From Tamarix chinensis (taxonomy: Eukaryota > Streptophyta > Magnoliopsida > Caryophyllales > Tamaricaceae), in NCBI GenBank assembly GCA_030549775.1, contig CM060173.1:39442610-39506609 (forward strand): a stretch of 64,000 bases of DNA, written 5' to 3'. Under the pieces are notes generated by a model. The model saw nothing but the letters and a program-made list of their open reading frames with translations. It did not search any database and was not told the DNA's origin. A program made the position numbers and the translations under genes. Below are positions 43,926 through 57,142 of the stretch, in pieces. Numbering within the stretch: the stretch's first letter is position 1; every line of letters starts with the position of its first letter.

Positions 43926-46900
43926 ATAAATAGAGGTTCATTCTACTCAGTGGGACATATCATATCATCTAATAACAAGATTTGAGGCTACATTACAATA
44001 ATCAACAAGGAACCAATGAGTTAGGTTTGCAAATACTTGGGCATCAAATAGTTTTAATATGCACTTATTAAAGATCTTTGGTTGTTATTTGAGTGTATAT
44101 TCTTGCTATACTAGATTTTATTTGTCCAAAGAAAATAAAATCAACCTTATTGTTCACCACATGTTTAATCTATTGATATAGCTCTTGTGTAGCTATTTCA
44201 TTGTTACACATTTCTGTGTTGATTTTATTTCATTCGGTATCGTTATTTCCTTTCCTATATTCAAGATGACTAAAAAAAAGTCTAATCCTATTATACCTCT
44301 ATCTTCTCTCTATTCTTACACTTCATGACCTCAGTTTATGTCTTTTATGTAAATATTATTGTGAGTATCTTGCGAACCACTTATGTCGCTCACTTTCTAG
44401 GTTAGCTAAGATAGTGGGAATTTGAGATTAAGTAGGCAAAGGAATGACCTTTTCTTAATGGATGTGCACAAGCTTGCATGATACTTTCTTTATTAAGATG
44501 GAAATGCATCATTACATGTGTAGAGGCACCATGAGCTCTTATTATGTATCACCAACAAAGATATTGTACACTTCATTATTTGTTCTATTCTAATGGCATA
44601 AGCATGCTCAAGGGAATCTATAACTACAAATGATTAGTTTACTTTAAACACACATCCTTTCAAGCACTCTAGTAAGGTCTAGATTTAATATTTTTAGACA
44701 TATGGATCCTAAGGATATCCATAGTAAGACTTATTTGGGACACAAATCCCTTGTCACAAAGATCCTATAGGATTTTGGAGACCCATAGGTTATTTTGATG
44801 TTACTCTACACTGTATATATCTCATAATAGATATATTTATTAAGGTTACACTCAGATGTATGTGATATGATATGAGTGATGTGAGATGATGATGGTCTCT
44901 AACGACTAAGACTAGAGTTTCATTACTTTGAACTTGTAGGATACTAGCTACTCAAAGAAAATTACCTAAGTAGAGAGATGGAGATGACATCCCTACACTA
45001 ATTGGTGATGGTATGCCTCCTACGTATTGTCCATCGACATCGATTGATATCTTTTATTTATTTAGTGCACCCCTTACCATCAAATAAGGGATAGTGACCA
45101 TGGCCCACATCCATGATCTACTCATTTGGAGATACACACCGAAAGACCTCAATAAATATATTGTGAGGTTTCAAGAGGCATTAGAGTCTAATGTGCATTC
45201 CATTCTATTATAGTTTTAACTTGAATTCATGCCACATCACTAGGATCTATCATAGGAAGGAAATGCATTAGATTGAAGACCTCAAGTTTTTAATGTTGAG
45301 ATTACTCAGGATTATTGACACTAGGACTAGTCCACTACTTATAGATGGTCCCATTTTATTACATCTAGGTGTAGATAAGTCACTCACTAAATCTGCAAAG
45401 ATTGGTGAAGTTATTGGTCAGATTTTTGATTGCAAGGTTATAGAGAGGAACGACTTGGATAACCTGTGATCACAAACCTTCATCATAACCCTTCCATGTA
45501 AACCACCTTCTACATTTGTTCCAGGTACCTTTCGTTCTAATCTTTACAAAATATAGTCTATGATCACATCGGTGTGTGGGATACATTCTTTTCAGGTTTG
45601 TAGAGTCAAATATGATTTCATTGTGCTCTACATATGGGATGTTATTTTGATGATCCTTTGTACTTAAATGTCTGTTGTTTTCATTGAGACTAATTTATAA
45701 TGTTATCTTTTGTATTATGTACCTTTCTTATATAGGATAATTTAAATTGCTCCACCTCTTCTCATCTTTCACCCAGATCATATTATGACCACTCTTTCTA
45801 TTTATCACAGCTTTGACATTATGCACTGGCTTAAGGGGATATATTCCTTGGCTTTAGAATTGCTATCTCCTTTGTGTGCATTATCACATTTTGTTCATGA
45901 CAAAAGAGGGAGAGAAATCTAATACTCAAATTTAAAGATGCAAATGGTAGGGGATAAATTTATAAGTTTTGCACTTTAATTTATTTTTTTCCTTAATCTG
46001 CTCATATTTTCAATTTTTTATCATCACAAAAAGGGGGATATCATTTACCTCCTCGTTCATAATCTTGATTTTGATGATAACAAATATGTTTCGAGGGTCA
46101 AAATGGTGGTTTAAGTGTATAAGAATGACATTGATGACAAGGTTGTCAAACTACATGTGTCCAAATTAATTCTCAAGTACAAAATTTAAAAGAGAAATTA
46201 AATTTCAAAGAAGAAGGGAAAACTATATCAAGATACCAAGACTCATGGCCACAAGGTTTTAGCTTTATGTCCCAAGCTATATGGTAAGTTTGTATGAGCA
46301 ATAGCACTTTTGACTTTAATCACTTTAGTTGTTCAAAATATTAATTTGAATTTATTTTACATTTATTTGAAAACTTCTAGTTTTCTAATCAAATTTATTG
46401 AATGGTTCTACAAACTAATCATTTGGTTTAAGCAACAAGGCTAAGGGATGAAGCAAAATACAAAATGGCTTTTGTCTAGGGATTGTACCAACCATTTGTT
46501 CTAAGTGAACCCATCTACTAGTTAACATAACACATCAACCCATTTGTTCATCGGGAAGAAATGTATTGCATAAAATCGAGCAATAGGTTTTAACAACCTA
46601 TTCACTAGTATATACAGTAGGAACATTTTAAATTAGGTTTGAACATAATCCTATGGTTAGTTTTACCAAATGATTGATTAGTAAGAGTAACCAATCGACT
46701 TGCTAGCTTTAAATGCTGAAAATAATTCCAGTTGCTTAAATAATAGAAATATTTAATTTAGTATGATGACTGTAATTTACTATAATGTTCACCATAGGTA
46801 TAAGGTTAAAAGAGAAACCCTGAAAAAGCTTCTTGGGTAATCCTTATGCTCTTACCCAATAATAGCTTGAATGGCACCTACAACTAACCTATAAGGCACA

Positions 46901-47110
46901 CAGCCCATTCAATAAGCAAGGGGCCACAAATGGAACCCTTAAATACTACAATACTGAATAACCCTTTATACTAAACTAAAAGGTAGGCCCCGTATACAAC
47001 ACATCATACATAAACAATATAAAAACAAAAACATATGCGAGTATAGAGATAATGCATATCCATCACGCTACAATAAGAAATGCATATCGAGAGGTCTATT
47101 TACATGTGAG
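43926..47110. other. No recognisable gene; degenerate repeats
   Basis: Short frames only. Around 44263-46200 there are broken frames on the plus strand, some beginning MTKKKSNP, that could be a decayed element protein. I do not recognise it. The segment 46380-46700 has the CAATCGACT/ACTAGT-type words found in the copia 3' region at 32.4 kb. Confidence 0.45.
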
Positions 47111-47114
47111 TACG

Positions 47115-47475
47115 GAGACCCCACTATTATAGCCAGTGGATCGAAAATACACTGTAAGGAAGAACGCACTTGGCCACTACTATTCGTCGGTGGATCGGCC
47201 TTCAAGGCAAAAGGCTCTGGGCCACTATTCTCACCGATGGATCATTCTGGCCCCAACTCACATGATGTTCCACTATAAGTGATTAGTATTTTTCACATAA
47301 TTTATTATCATCTAATGTTTGGTTTATTGAGCTCCAAATCCCCCACTATTATAATTAGTGGAATAGAAAATACTCTAGGGCAACATGCGCCTGGCCACTA
47401 TTATTTGCTAGTGGATCGGTCTCTAGGGAAGAAGACTCTTGACCACTATTATCACAGATGGATCGGTCTAGGCTA
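47115..47475. repeat. Two-unit diverged tandem repeat of about 220 bp
   Basis: CCCCACTATTATA...GTGGA, then GGCCACTATTAT...GTGGATCGGTC, occurs at 47119-47245 and again at 47340-47470 with many substitutions. Each unit itself contains three diverged 'ccactattn...gtggatcgg' blocks. Confidence 0.7.
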
Positions 47476-47716
47476 GGTCAATAATCTTTTACTTTACATT
47501 ATTAATGTTTTCCATTTAATTAACACAAGATGTCCATTTATTTAACTCGAGTAGAAAATCACGAACTCAAAAACACAAAGGTACACTGTTTATACTAGCG
47601 CATACAAACAACATAGTTAACCTCTAACCATCAACCAAGGGATGCTAAGGTACCTTGATCACACTGGTGCATAAGGACACACAGTACCCTACTGATAAGG
47701 ACACCAAATCCATAAG

Positions 47717-48696
47717 TGATATGAACTCCATCAACAACTGTGATGAAATCCAATAGCAACGATAGTTTAAAACCCCAAGATCGTGAAGACAAGATTGCTT
47801 GAGCCTTGATCCAACACCTAACAAGATGAAAACCATGACTACGAAGGATTGAAACACCACACCTAGAAAACTTAAGAATCTTTCAACAATCAAGGTGATC
47901 AGTTCGGTTGTTTGAACGCCGAAAGATTAACTTGATAAGTTCTTATAAAAATGAAGAGGAACATAAAATCTCACAAATATGATAATTTCTAAAAACGTTA
48001 TATCTCCTTATTCATCTCAAAATACCTATATATATACTTGGAACAACCCTCCAAGAATAGGAAAAGTCACAACTAAAGCTTTAAAATACCCTCCTAGAAT
48101 AGGAAAAAGTCACAAATAAAGCTAGAATACGAAAAGTCACAAATAAAGCTAGAATATGAAAAGTCATAAATAAAGCTAGAATACGAAAAATCATAACTAA
48201 AGCTTTTAAAAAAACCCTCCTAGAATAGGAAAAGTCATAATTAAAGCTTTAAAACAGCACAAACAATAAAATAAACAGGTTCCCACGTTTTTCAGGCCTC
48301 CTGGACTTCTAAAGGCAACCATAAAGAGCTAAATGACTAATTTTAATGTATATAACATAACCATTCAAGACCATGTTTTAATCCTCCATTTAATATCTTG
48401 AAACTCATGAAATTCATGCCTTTTGATGGTTAGATCATGTTGGAAACGTTTTTGCATAAATATTAGTCTCTTCAACTTCTTTGATTATGTTGACTAAGTC
48501 TTGATTATTATTTGAGCCCATCTTGGTCAGTTTAGAATCGACCCAAATCTCTTGGATTAGCCCATTTAGTGCTTCCTTGAAATGTTTGGCTCTAAGTCTT
48601 GTAATTGGACCACTTGGAAGCGATAAAGGGTCTTGTGAAGGATTTGCATCATCCCCAAGTGTATGATTAACAAGTCCAGCTCCTTGGTTTGCATCA
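47717..48696 (-). mobile_element. 3' LTR of the CRM-like Ty3 element
   Basis: Starts TGATATGAAC and ends TTTGCATCA on the plus strand, with the same ends and content as the solo LTR at 9044-10002. The internal tandem array is at 48053-48240. On the minus strand the LTR begins with about 87 codons that finish the polyprotein (48696-48435), then continues as non-coding LTR. Confidence 0.8.
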
Positions 48697-51205
48697 TTCT
48701 CATCCTCTTGAGACGAATTTGTCCTCAAATCATCACTTACATCAAAAGGAGATAAATTAGAAACGTTAAAGCTTGTACTAACACCATACTCACCTGGTAA
48801 GTCAAGCTTGTAGGCGTTATCATTGATGCGTTCCACTACTTGAAATGGTCCGTCACCCCGAGGTAGAAGTTTTGGACGTCGTTTCTTTGGAAAACGTACC
48901 TTCCATAAGTGTAACCAAACCCAATCACCCGGTTCAAACACTACCTTCTTGCGTCCTTTGTTGGCTTGTTGGACATGTTGTTGAGTCTTCCTTTCAATGT
49001 TCAGTCATGCCTTTGTCATGAATCATCTTTATAAATTCTGCCTTCGTTTTTCCATCTAAGTTCACATGTTCACACAAAGGTAAAGAAGTTAAATCCAATG
49101 GTGACAAAGGGTTAAAGCCATTAACCATTTCAAAACGTGAAAACTTAGTTGTTGAATGTATACTTCTATTATAAGCAAATTCAACATGTGGCAAACAATC
49201 TTCCCATGTTTTCAAGTTCTATTTAATGATAGCATGTAACAAAGTAGATAAAGTTCTATTCACGACTTCAGTTTGACCATCTGTTTGTGGATGACAAGTA
49301 GCAGAAAACAACAACTTGGTTCCTAACTTTTCCCACAAAGTTTTCCAAAAGTAACTCAAAAACTTTACATCCCGATCAGAAACAATGGTCCTAGGCATGC
49401 CATCATCAGTTTTATGACAAACAATGAAGTGTACCACAAAAACTTAATCTCTCCCCCTCTTAGTTCTAGGTAATCCCAAAACAAAATCCATAGAAATATC
49501 AGTCCAAGGTTCACCAGGTATTGGCAAAGGGGTGTACAACCCATGGGGTTTCAACTTAGACTTGGCCTGTTTACAAGTGATGCACTTCTCACATAATCTT
49601 TCAACGTCGCGTTTCATATGAGGCTAAAAAAAATGACCATGCAAAATTCCTAATGTCTTAGCTATACCAAAATGACCCATCAAACCACCACCATGAGCTT
49701 CTCCCACAAACAATTCACGTAGAGAACACATAGGCACACATAGTTTATTTTCCTGAAACAAAAATCCTTCATGCCTATAAAACTTATTACCAAATGCCAT
49801 TTTTTCACATGCATTGAACACATCACCAAAATCATATTCTTGTGCATACAAATCTTTAATGTATTCAAAGCCGAGCAATTTTGTATCTAAAATAGAAAGT
49901 AAAGCATACTTCAAGACAAGGCATCAGCTACCACATTTTCCTTACCTTGTTAGTATTTGATCACATAAGGAAATGTTTCAATGAATGCCACCCACTTGGA
50001 ATAGCGTCTGTTCAACTTTTATTGTCCTTTCAAATGCTTCAAAGACTCATGATTTGTGTGAATCACAAATTCCTTTTGCCATAGATAATGTTGCCAATTT
50101 TCCAAAGCCCTTACCAAGGCATACATCTCCTTATCATAAGTAGGGTAATTTAGTGTCGCCTCGCTCAACTTTTCACTAAAATAAGCAACTAGGCTACCTT
50201 CTTGCATCAAAAAAGCTCCAATACCTATTCCTGAAGTATCACACTCAATTTCAAAAATTTTAGCAAAGTTAGGTAAAACAAGCAAACGTGCATTATTTAA
50301 CTTTTCTTTTATCAGATTAAATTCCTTTTCTTGTTCTTCCCCCCACTTAAACGACACATTTTTCTTGATGATTTCAATAAGAGGTGTGGCAAAGCTACTA
50401 AAATCACGCACAAACTGTCTATAGAAGCTAGCTAAGCCGTGGAAACTCCTCACTTGGCTGATTGTTGTAGGTCTTAGCCACTCTTGGATTACCTTTTCCT
50501 CATCCACCTCAACTCCTTTCTTACTAACAACAAAACCAAGAAACACAAGTTTATCTGTGCAAAAGGTGCACTTCTTGTGATCAGCAAACAACTTTTCTTT
50601 CCTTAGAATTTCCAAGACAGATCTCTACATGTTCCTTAAAGTTTTTGCTATAAATTAGGATATCATCAAAATACACAACGACAAATCTGCCAATATATTC
50701 ACACAAAACATGGTTCATTAAATGCATACATGTGCTCGGAGCATTAGTTAAACCGAAAGGAATCACTAACCACTCACACAAACCATATTTAGTCTTAAAA
50801 GCTATTTTCCATTCATCACCTTCCTTCATCCTAATCTGATGATATCCGCTCTTAAGAACTTTTGTAAAGACACAAGAACCATGCAATTCATCCAGCATAT
50901 CATCTAATCTAGGAATAGGATGACGATACTTTACCGTTATGTTGTTGATGGCTCAACAATCAACACACATCCTCCATGTTCCATCCTTCCTAGGAACTAA
51001 TAGCACCGGAACAGCGCAAGGACTCATGCTTTCGCACACATACCCATTCTCCAATAATTCACCTACTTGCCTCTGAAGTTCCTTAGTATCCTCGGGATTA
51101 CTCCTATAAGCAGGTCGGTTTGGAATTGATGCACCTGGTATGAAATCAATCTGATGTTCAATCCCTCAGATTGGAGGTAATCCATTAGGTACCTCTGCGG
51201 GAAGG
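48435..51205 (-). pseudogene. Ty3/gypsy pol: RT, RNase H, integrase, with a C-terminal tail in the LTR
   Basis: Minus-strand order: RT from about 51200 ([54 protein letters not shown] near 50660), RNase H ([28 protein letters not shown]), zinc-binding and core integrase ([13 protein letters not shown] near 49600, [44 protein letters not shown]), then the GPY/F module (RGDGPFQVVERINDNAYKL) and a tail ending NIIKEVEETNIYAKTFPT. Stops lie near 50950, 50018, 49445, 49218 and 48993, and one frame change is near 50600. Gag, protease and the 5' LTR are missing, so it is 5'-truncated. The absence of a chromodomain and the LTR-encoded tail fit the CRM clade. Confidence 0.85.
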
Positions 51206-51636
51206 ATGATATGTAACACCCACACAAATTCCATTCAAGAAAAGTGATGGATGATAATGTTTGTGCAGTATGATGATGGTCGAATAAAGGTAGGATAAAA
51301 TGCAACAAATGTAACACTTAAACATCTCACAATGAGATGTTTAAATGGATCTCAAAGAGAACTCACAAAGATGAACCCTTTGATACGAATCAAATGAAGA
51401 AAACACAAAGAATCTTCATAGGATTCAAAACCAAAGAAAAGGAACACACAAAGAATCCTTAATAATGACCACTTTCAACTCACATAGAATTGGAAGGTTT
51501 AAACTCTCTTAAAGGAGACGATTTTTACTCAAACTCAACACAAAACTCTTTTACACATGAGAAGACCCTTATTTATAAGCCATAAATCGACTTCCAGCTA
51601 TTAATTACAGCTAATTACAACCTGTAATTACACTTA

Positions 51637-51638
51637 AA

Positions 51639-51682
<44 letters not shown>
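51637..51682. repeat. TA microsatellite
   Basis: About 21 AT units followed by further AT runs at 51765-51784 and 52479-52508. Confidence 0.95.
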
Positions 51683-51683
<1 letters not shown>

Positions 51684-52475
51684 AGAAATCTCTTGATCAC
51701 ATTCACCGCACGTGTTTGCATAATAATGCATTTGTTTGTATTTTGTTCTATTTCGAAGTATGGCTATATATATATATATATATAATAGTAAATACAATTA
51801 TTATACGTCCTTAGCATTTAAAAAAAATTATATCGTTATGTAAATTAGAAATAAACATTAATTATTCTTTTTTTTTAACTGATTATTTTATGATATAAAA
51901 AATAAATTTGAAAATTTTAATGGCTCGTGTTTTAAAACGGACGATGTAAGGAAGTAACTAGCCAGCCGGTGCCTCGATTGAACTTTTTAGATCATTTCTA
52001 CAATTTCGCTTTTGGCTGTCGTTAGAATAGTAATTTTAATTAATATTCAATCGTGAAGCGATTTTCTGTGCTGGGAATTATCAGATAATCTAACAAGCAA
52101 ACGGACAAACGGTGCCGGAATTAGTCTCAAGATTTCAAGCCTTTTCCGCAGCAGTTTTTTTTTTAAACGTATTTTATTGAAAATGTGCTCTTCTTTGTAT
52201 GGACACAAACTTTTAGTTTTTTTTTTGGAATATAAGAAAATAACGAAGAAAAGGAGATACGGAGAATTGGCATTAGCATGTACATAGGTGAAGCGAAAAC
52301 GAATATATTTTAAATACGTGTGTGTGTGTGTGGAAAGTCGAGAAGCTGAATCAGTAGAATTTCTACGCATCACTCAAAAGTCGCATCTGGTCTGGAGCGG
52401 TGTTGCACTTACGGGAATGGTGACGGAAAACAGGAATGGAAAAAAAACGTTATTTTTTTAAAAATGTATAAAATG

Positions 52476-52511
<36 letters not shown>

Positions 52512-52769
52512 AAATTTTAAAACATAGAACAAATCTATTAAAATTAAAATGAAAAATAAAAAAATTATATGACCGCTACTGATTTCAATTAATGTAAAGT
52601 ATTAATATTTTTTAAAAAAAATAAATAAAAATTAACTTTTAATATTAATCCTAATTAAAAAAATGAAATAGAAAACGAGAAAGCAACGTTTCCGAAAGCA
52701 GAAACGTGGTTAACAGCTCACATTTTCGGAAACGTGATTCACAGCTCATATGAAGCAAGACGTCGCCCA

Positions 52770-52792
52770 ACCCCAACCCCAACCCCAACACA
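52770..52792. repeat. Short CCCAA repeat
   Basis: Four to five CCAAC/CCCAA units in a row. Confidence 0.85.
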
Positions 52793-53064
52793 GATATAAT
52801 TATCCATCCATTCTTTCGGATGGGGACGGACATAGAAATATGAGCCCACAACTTTGTTTTTTGTGTTTTTTTTTTATTTCTTATTTTCCCTTTTCTTTCT
52901 TTCCCCCTTAAAGAGAACAACTTCATTGAGTTCATTCCCATTACTAACATTAAATAATGATGACTTTCAACGAAAAAGAAAGAATAAAACATTAGATAGT
53001 GATGATGGTTAAGTAGTAGTAGTACAGAAGTATTATCAAAGTCAGCAATAACATTATGGTTAGA

Positions 53065-53440
53065 TCCGGTACTCTTGAATTATGTTTTAATGTATTTAAC
53101 ATAATCATTCAAGACCATATTTTAATCGTCTATTTAATATCTTGAAACTCATGAAATTCATGCCTTTTGATGGTTAGATCATGTTGGAAACGCTTTTTGC
53201 ATAAATATTAGTCTCTTCAACTTCTTTGATGATGTTGACTAAGTCTTGATTATTATTTGAGCCCATATTGGTATGTTTAGAATCAGCCCAAATCTCTTGG
53301 ATTAGCCCATTTAGTGATTACTTGAAATGTTTGGCTCTAAGTCTTATAATTGGACCACTTGGAAGCGATAAGGGGTCTTGTGAAGGATTTGCATCATCTC
53401 CAAGTGTATGATTAACAGGTCTAGCTCCTTGGTTTACATA
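53065..53440 (-). mobile_element. CRM-like Ty3 LTR fragment (coding-tail part)
   Basis: Matches about 48335-48692 and 9640-9998, including the minus-strand codons of the polyprotein tail, with scattered changes and one extra T near 53192. The rest of the LTR is absent on the left, where unrelated DNA begins near 53060. Confidence 0.82.
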
Positions 53441-54236
53441 TATAAGTATGCCTAACCTTTAAATAGGTCCGTAGAACTAGATAGAGTAAGATATAGCACC
53501 TAGCTAGGACACTAAGGCACACCAGCAAAAATCCAGAACAATCGTGGGTTAAACCATGTCTTTAGGGTAGAGACACCTAAAGAGCCACCATTCCCGATAT
53601 CTAGGTTGTCTACTTTAATTATCAGTGTGTTAATTAAAGTGACAACAAAAAACACATCAATCACATACTAAATCATTTCCATTTGTTTCTATTATTATTA
53701 AGTAACCCTAATTCATATTATTATCAATGTTAATTTAAATAATCCACTAGGGCTATTCTAGGTTCTAATTCTTATACTTAGGCACATTAGGTAAAAATGA
53801 CCAAAATGTCCCTAAGGCTAAGGGCTCCCTTTTATCATCCATTTCCATGATAGAATTCGTTTTCATTTATTCACATGCCATAATAGGTTATCATATCATA
53901 ATCATAATACTCATCATAAAATCATGTATTCTATATTGAAGAATCATGGAACATATAAACCCTAACATGTACTTCTAACACATTCAACACATATTTCCAA
54001 GCATAATTAACAATTATGACACCTCTTGCATGATTATAAAATAAATATCATATCATACCCGTAATAATCCATTCAACCCTATTCACCGATTTACCGAAAT
54101 ATCCTTATCCTTATGATATATATGGTTACACTTAAATAAGTGATACTAATGCCATAATCCCTTATTCTATTATTTAATATCACTTATGTCTTATTATGGA
54201 GGCTTATTAAATCAATTTCCATGTTATATGCAAATT

Positions 54237-54960
54237 ACCGATTTTATCCCTCCGTACTTATAAAATTACTAAAATACCCCTCTTGTTGTACGGTTACCAA
54301 GTTATTGCTTTTGACTTACCAAATTGCCCTTCATACTTGTTAAAATTACCAAATTAGCCCTCCAGGTTTGTTAAATTACCAATTTACTGTTTATACCTAT
54401 ATAATTACCAAAATACCCTTCACACTTGTTAAAATTACCAAAATTACCTTTCAGGTTTGTTAAAGTACTAAATTACCCTTCATTCTTGTTAGAATTACCA
54501 AATTACCCCTCATATATGTTAAATTACCGAATTGTCCTCTGTACTTATTAAATTCCAATTTATCCCTTTTCATGCCAAATTACTAAAACACTCCTCTTAC
54601 TTTCTAAATTATTATTTTACCCCTTGTACTCATAAAAATACCAAGTTACCCTACTTTTATGCTAAATTATAAAAATACCCTTCTTACTTATTAAGTTACC
54701 ATTTTATCCCCTTATGCTTATAAAATTACCAAGTTACCCCTTTTTATGCTAAAATTGCCAACATACCCTTCTCATTTAATAAATTTATCAAATTGCCTTT
54801 TTACTCATAAAATTACCATGTTACCCCCCTTATGGAAAATTCACCACAATAACCTTCTTATTAAATTATCCTCTTACCCTTTTTATTCATATAAATTACC
54901 AATTTGTCCTTCTTATGCCAAATTTACTAAAATACCCTTACCATATAAAACATTATCCCC
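54237..54960. repeat. ATTACC minisatellite
   Basis: About 20 diverged units with the core 'aaattaccaaattaccctt' and a spacer such as 'catacttgtta'. Unit length is about 30-45 bases. Confidence 0.85.
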
Positions 54961-55299
54961 CATGGTCCATATGCATCATCTAAGACCACCAACTACTATT
55001 ATTGATTACTAATACCCATTAGCACCTACCACACATAACTATTTAGGCCACACCCTTTATACAAGAAAAATTACTAAAATTCCCCTAGGGCTCACATTAA
55101 CAATATCTCTACTACAAATGGCCATATTAGCTTATCATGACATATACAAGAATTTAACATTATTATTAACCATAAGGCTCCTTCCTTAACCATCATTTCT
55201 ACACATAGTACAACTACCAACATATGCTACAAATCATAGTAAACTTAACATCACAAAATATGCACATAAACATATTCAAAAACCCTAATGTGCTAATAT

Positions 55300-55780
55300 A
55301 CGTATATCCATACATTTTAATAGGGTATAATGGTTACCTTATTTCTAGCAATAATTAAATAACACCGGTACCCCAATTTAAAGTTTAATCTTTGATTAGA
55401 AAAAGTTGTACCTAAAAACTATATCAAAACTACTATACTTGTAGTAGAAATCTAAAAGAATAAATTTTAGGATGGGTGACCCTCTTGGGAAGTTTAAAAA
55501 ACTTTCTGAAAATTTATCAGGAAGTGCGTGAATGAGGACAAAGCTCACTGAAAGGGATTATGTTGATCTGTGGGGCCAGCTGATCAATCTGAAAGCATTA
55601 CAAGGTAGCCCCCACGTGGTCGTACCAACTCGAGGTGTTACAACTAGCATACGTATATCCACACATTTTAGTAGTGTATAATGATTACCTTATTTCGAGC
55701 AATAATTAACTTTACCGGTACTCTTGTTAAAAGTTTAAGATTTAATTAGAAAAATTTGTAGCTAAAAATAATATCAATGG
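55300..55780. repeat. Direct repeat pair, about 125 bp
   Basis: 55300-55425 and 55655-55780 share ACGTATATCCA, ACATTTTA, TAATG.TTACCTTATTTC and AGCAATAATTAA in order, at about 75% identity by eye. Confidence 0.8.
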
Positions 55781-55789
55781 TTGGGGCAA

Positions 55790-56840
55790 GAGGAATGGCA
55801 GGGACGACAACGATAGGGATAGAAAGGGGCTACGAAGGAAGGGAGGAGAAGGAGAAGGAGAAGGAAGGAATAAGAAAAGAAGAAGGGAGAAGTTGCAGGT
55901 GAATTTTGGCTAAGGTGAGGTAGGGTGGTGGTAGGGGAGGTGCCAGGGGTTGAAGAGTGGCTTCAGTAGCGATGGAAGAAGGGGAATGGGCAGTGGTGTG
56001 CAAGGAGGAGCGCCGAGAGGAGGAGAAAAGAAAAGGGAAGAGGAAGGTGGTTGTAGGGGTGAGTGGTGGTTGTTGGGTAGTGTAGGGAGGTAGCAGGGGA
56101 GGCTAGGGGGTTGGTGTGGTGGTCAGTTGGCCAGTAGAGGATATGGTTGAGGCTGGTGAAACAAAAACAGTGGAAGAAAGGAGAAGGGAAGGAAGGAAGA
56201 AAAGAGGGAGATTCTAGCAGAAAATGAGGGGGCTCGAGGAAAGGAAATGGGCAAGGGAGAAGAAGAATATGAAGGGGGAGAGGAGGGGAGGCAAAGACAC
56301 CAGGCTAGGTGGTGGTAGGGGGAGGAGGTCGTAGGTCAGGGTGTAGGGATGCAGGGAAGGGAAGGAAGAAAAGAGAAAGGAGAGGGGCATGTGATGGGAT
56401 TGTGCATGGCCAAAATGGAAAGGAAATGGGTGTAGAGAGAGGTAGAGAGTAGGTTGCAATGGCAGGTGCAAATGCAAGGCTGGTTGCAGGGGTTGGCATG
56501 GCATTGATGGGTGAAGGAGGGAGGAGAAGGGAAGAAGAAGAAGAAGAATAAAGGAAAGAAGGTAAACCGGCTAGGACAGGGAAAGAAGGAGAGCGAACCA
56601 ACATGTGCGTGAGGGAGAGGGGGAGGGAAGGGGTTATTGGGCTGGCCAAACCGGGGGAGGAAAGAAGAAGAAAGGAAGAAAGAGGGGCACTGGGTTGGAC
56701 GGCTAGGTAGGGAGAGAAGGAAGAGGAGGGGCCATAAGCCCATCAGGGGAAGAGGCAGGCCAAGCGGCCCAAGACAAAAGAGAAGAGGAAAAAAGGAGAA
56801 AAGAGAGAAAATGGAAGGAAAAAGGAATTAGAAAAGGGAA
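55790..56840. repeat. Purine-rich (GA/GGA) tract
   Basis: For about 1 kb the plus strand is almost all G and A, with few pyrimidines. The minus-strand frames here translate to Pro/Ser/Leu-rich low-complexity strings and overlap each other in three frames, so they are composition artefacts. Confidence 0.9.
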
Positions 56841-57142
56841 AAATAAAAATAAAAATATTTTTTAGAATAAGTTGGATAGATTAATTTAATATATTAATTT
56901 ATTTAAAAATTAAGATATTAACTTAAGAGGAAAATTTTAGTAAAATATGAGTTTGGAAAATTATTTAAATAAAATAAGTATGATAAAATAACAAAATATT
57001 TATTTTAATTCATTAAATAATCGTTTCCATTTTTATAAACCAAAATTTCACAATGTAATTAAATTAATAATTTAAAATTTAAGTTATCCTAAATGAGGAT
57101 TAATTATTAAATATTAGGTTTAAAAATTTTTGGGGTATTACA

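Larger units (their letters stand above)
51206..53064. other. A+T-rich DNA without a recognisable gene
   Basis: Holds TA microsatellites, short GT and CCCAA runs, and a 20-bp-scale direct repeat (ACGTGGTTAACAGCTCAC and ACGTGATTCACAGCTCAT near 52703 and 52731). Open frames on the minus strand (52373-52047, 52992-52651) have no motif and low-complexity composition. The base composition and lack of LTR words make this the likeliest place for non-transposon host DNA, but nothing proves it. Confidence 0.45.
53441..57142 (-). mobile_element. LTR-like DNA, Tekay-type start at 57142
   Basis: The right edge reads GGGGTATTACA on the plus strand, so the minus strand starts TGTAATACCCC, the same start as the solo LTR at 2257-3187. 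To the left lie the purine tract, a pair of direct repeats and the ATTACC minisatellite. The left edge could not be found and no TSD was seen, so this may be one long LTR or several pieces. No gene is present. Confidence 0.45.

Noticed and set aside
45969..46169. Short hydrophobic plus-strand frame
   Set aside because: T-rich stretch, no start context or homolog that I recognise, surrounded by decayed repeats.
52047..52992. Minus-strand frames in the A+T-rich stretch as host exons
   Set aside because: No domain, low complexity, no convincing splice signals; kept only as possible host DNA.
56214..56743. Three overlapping minus-strand frames rich in Pro, Ser and Leu
   Set aside because: They are the complement of a purine tract, overlap in all three frames and have no domain; composition explains them.
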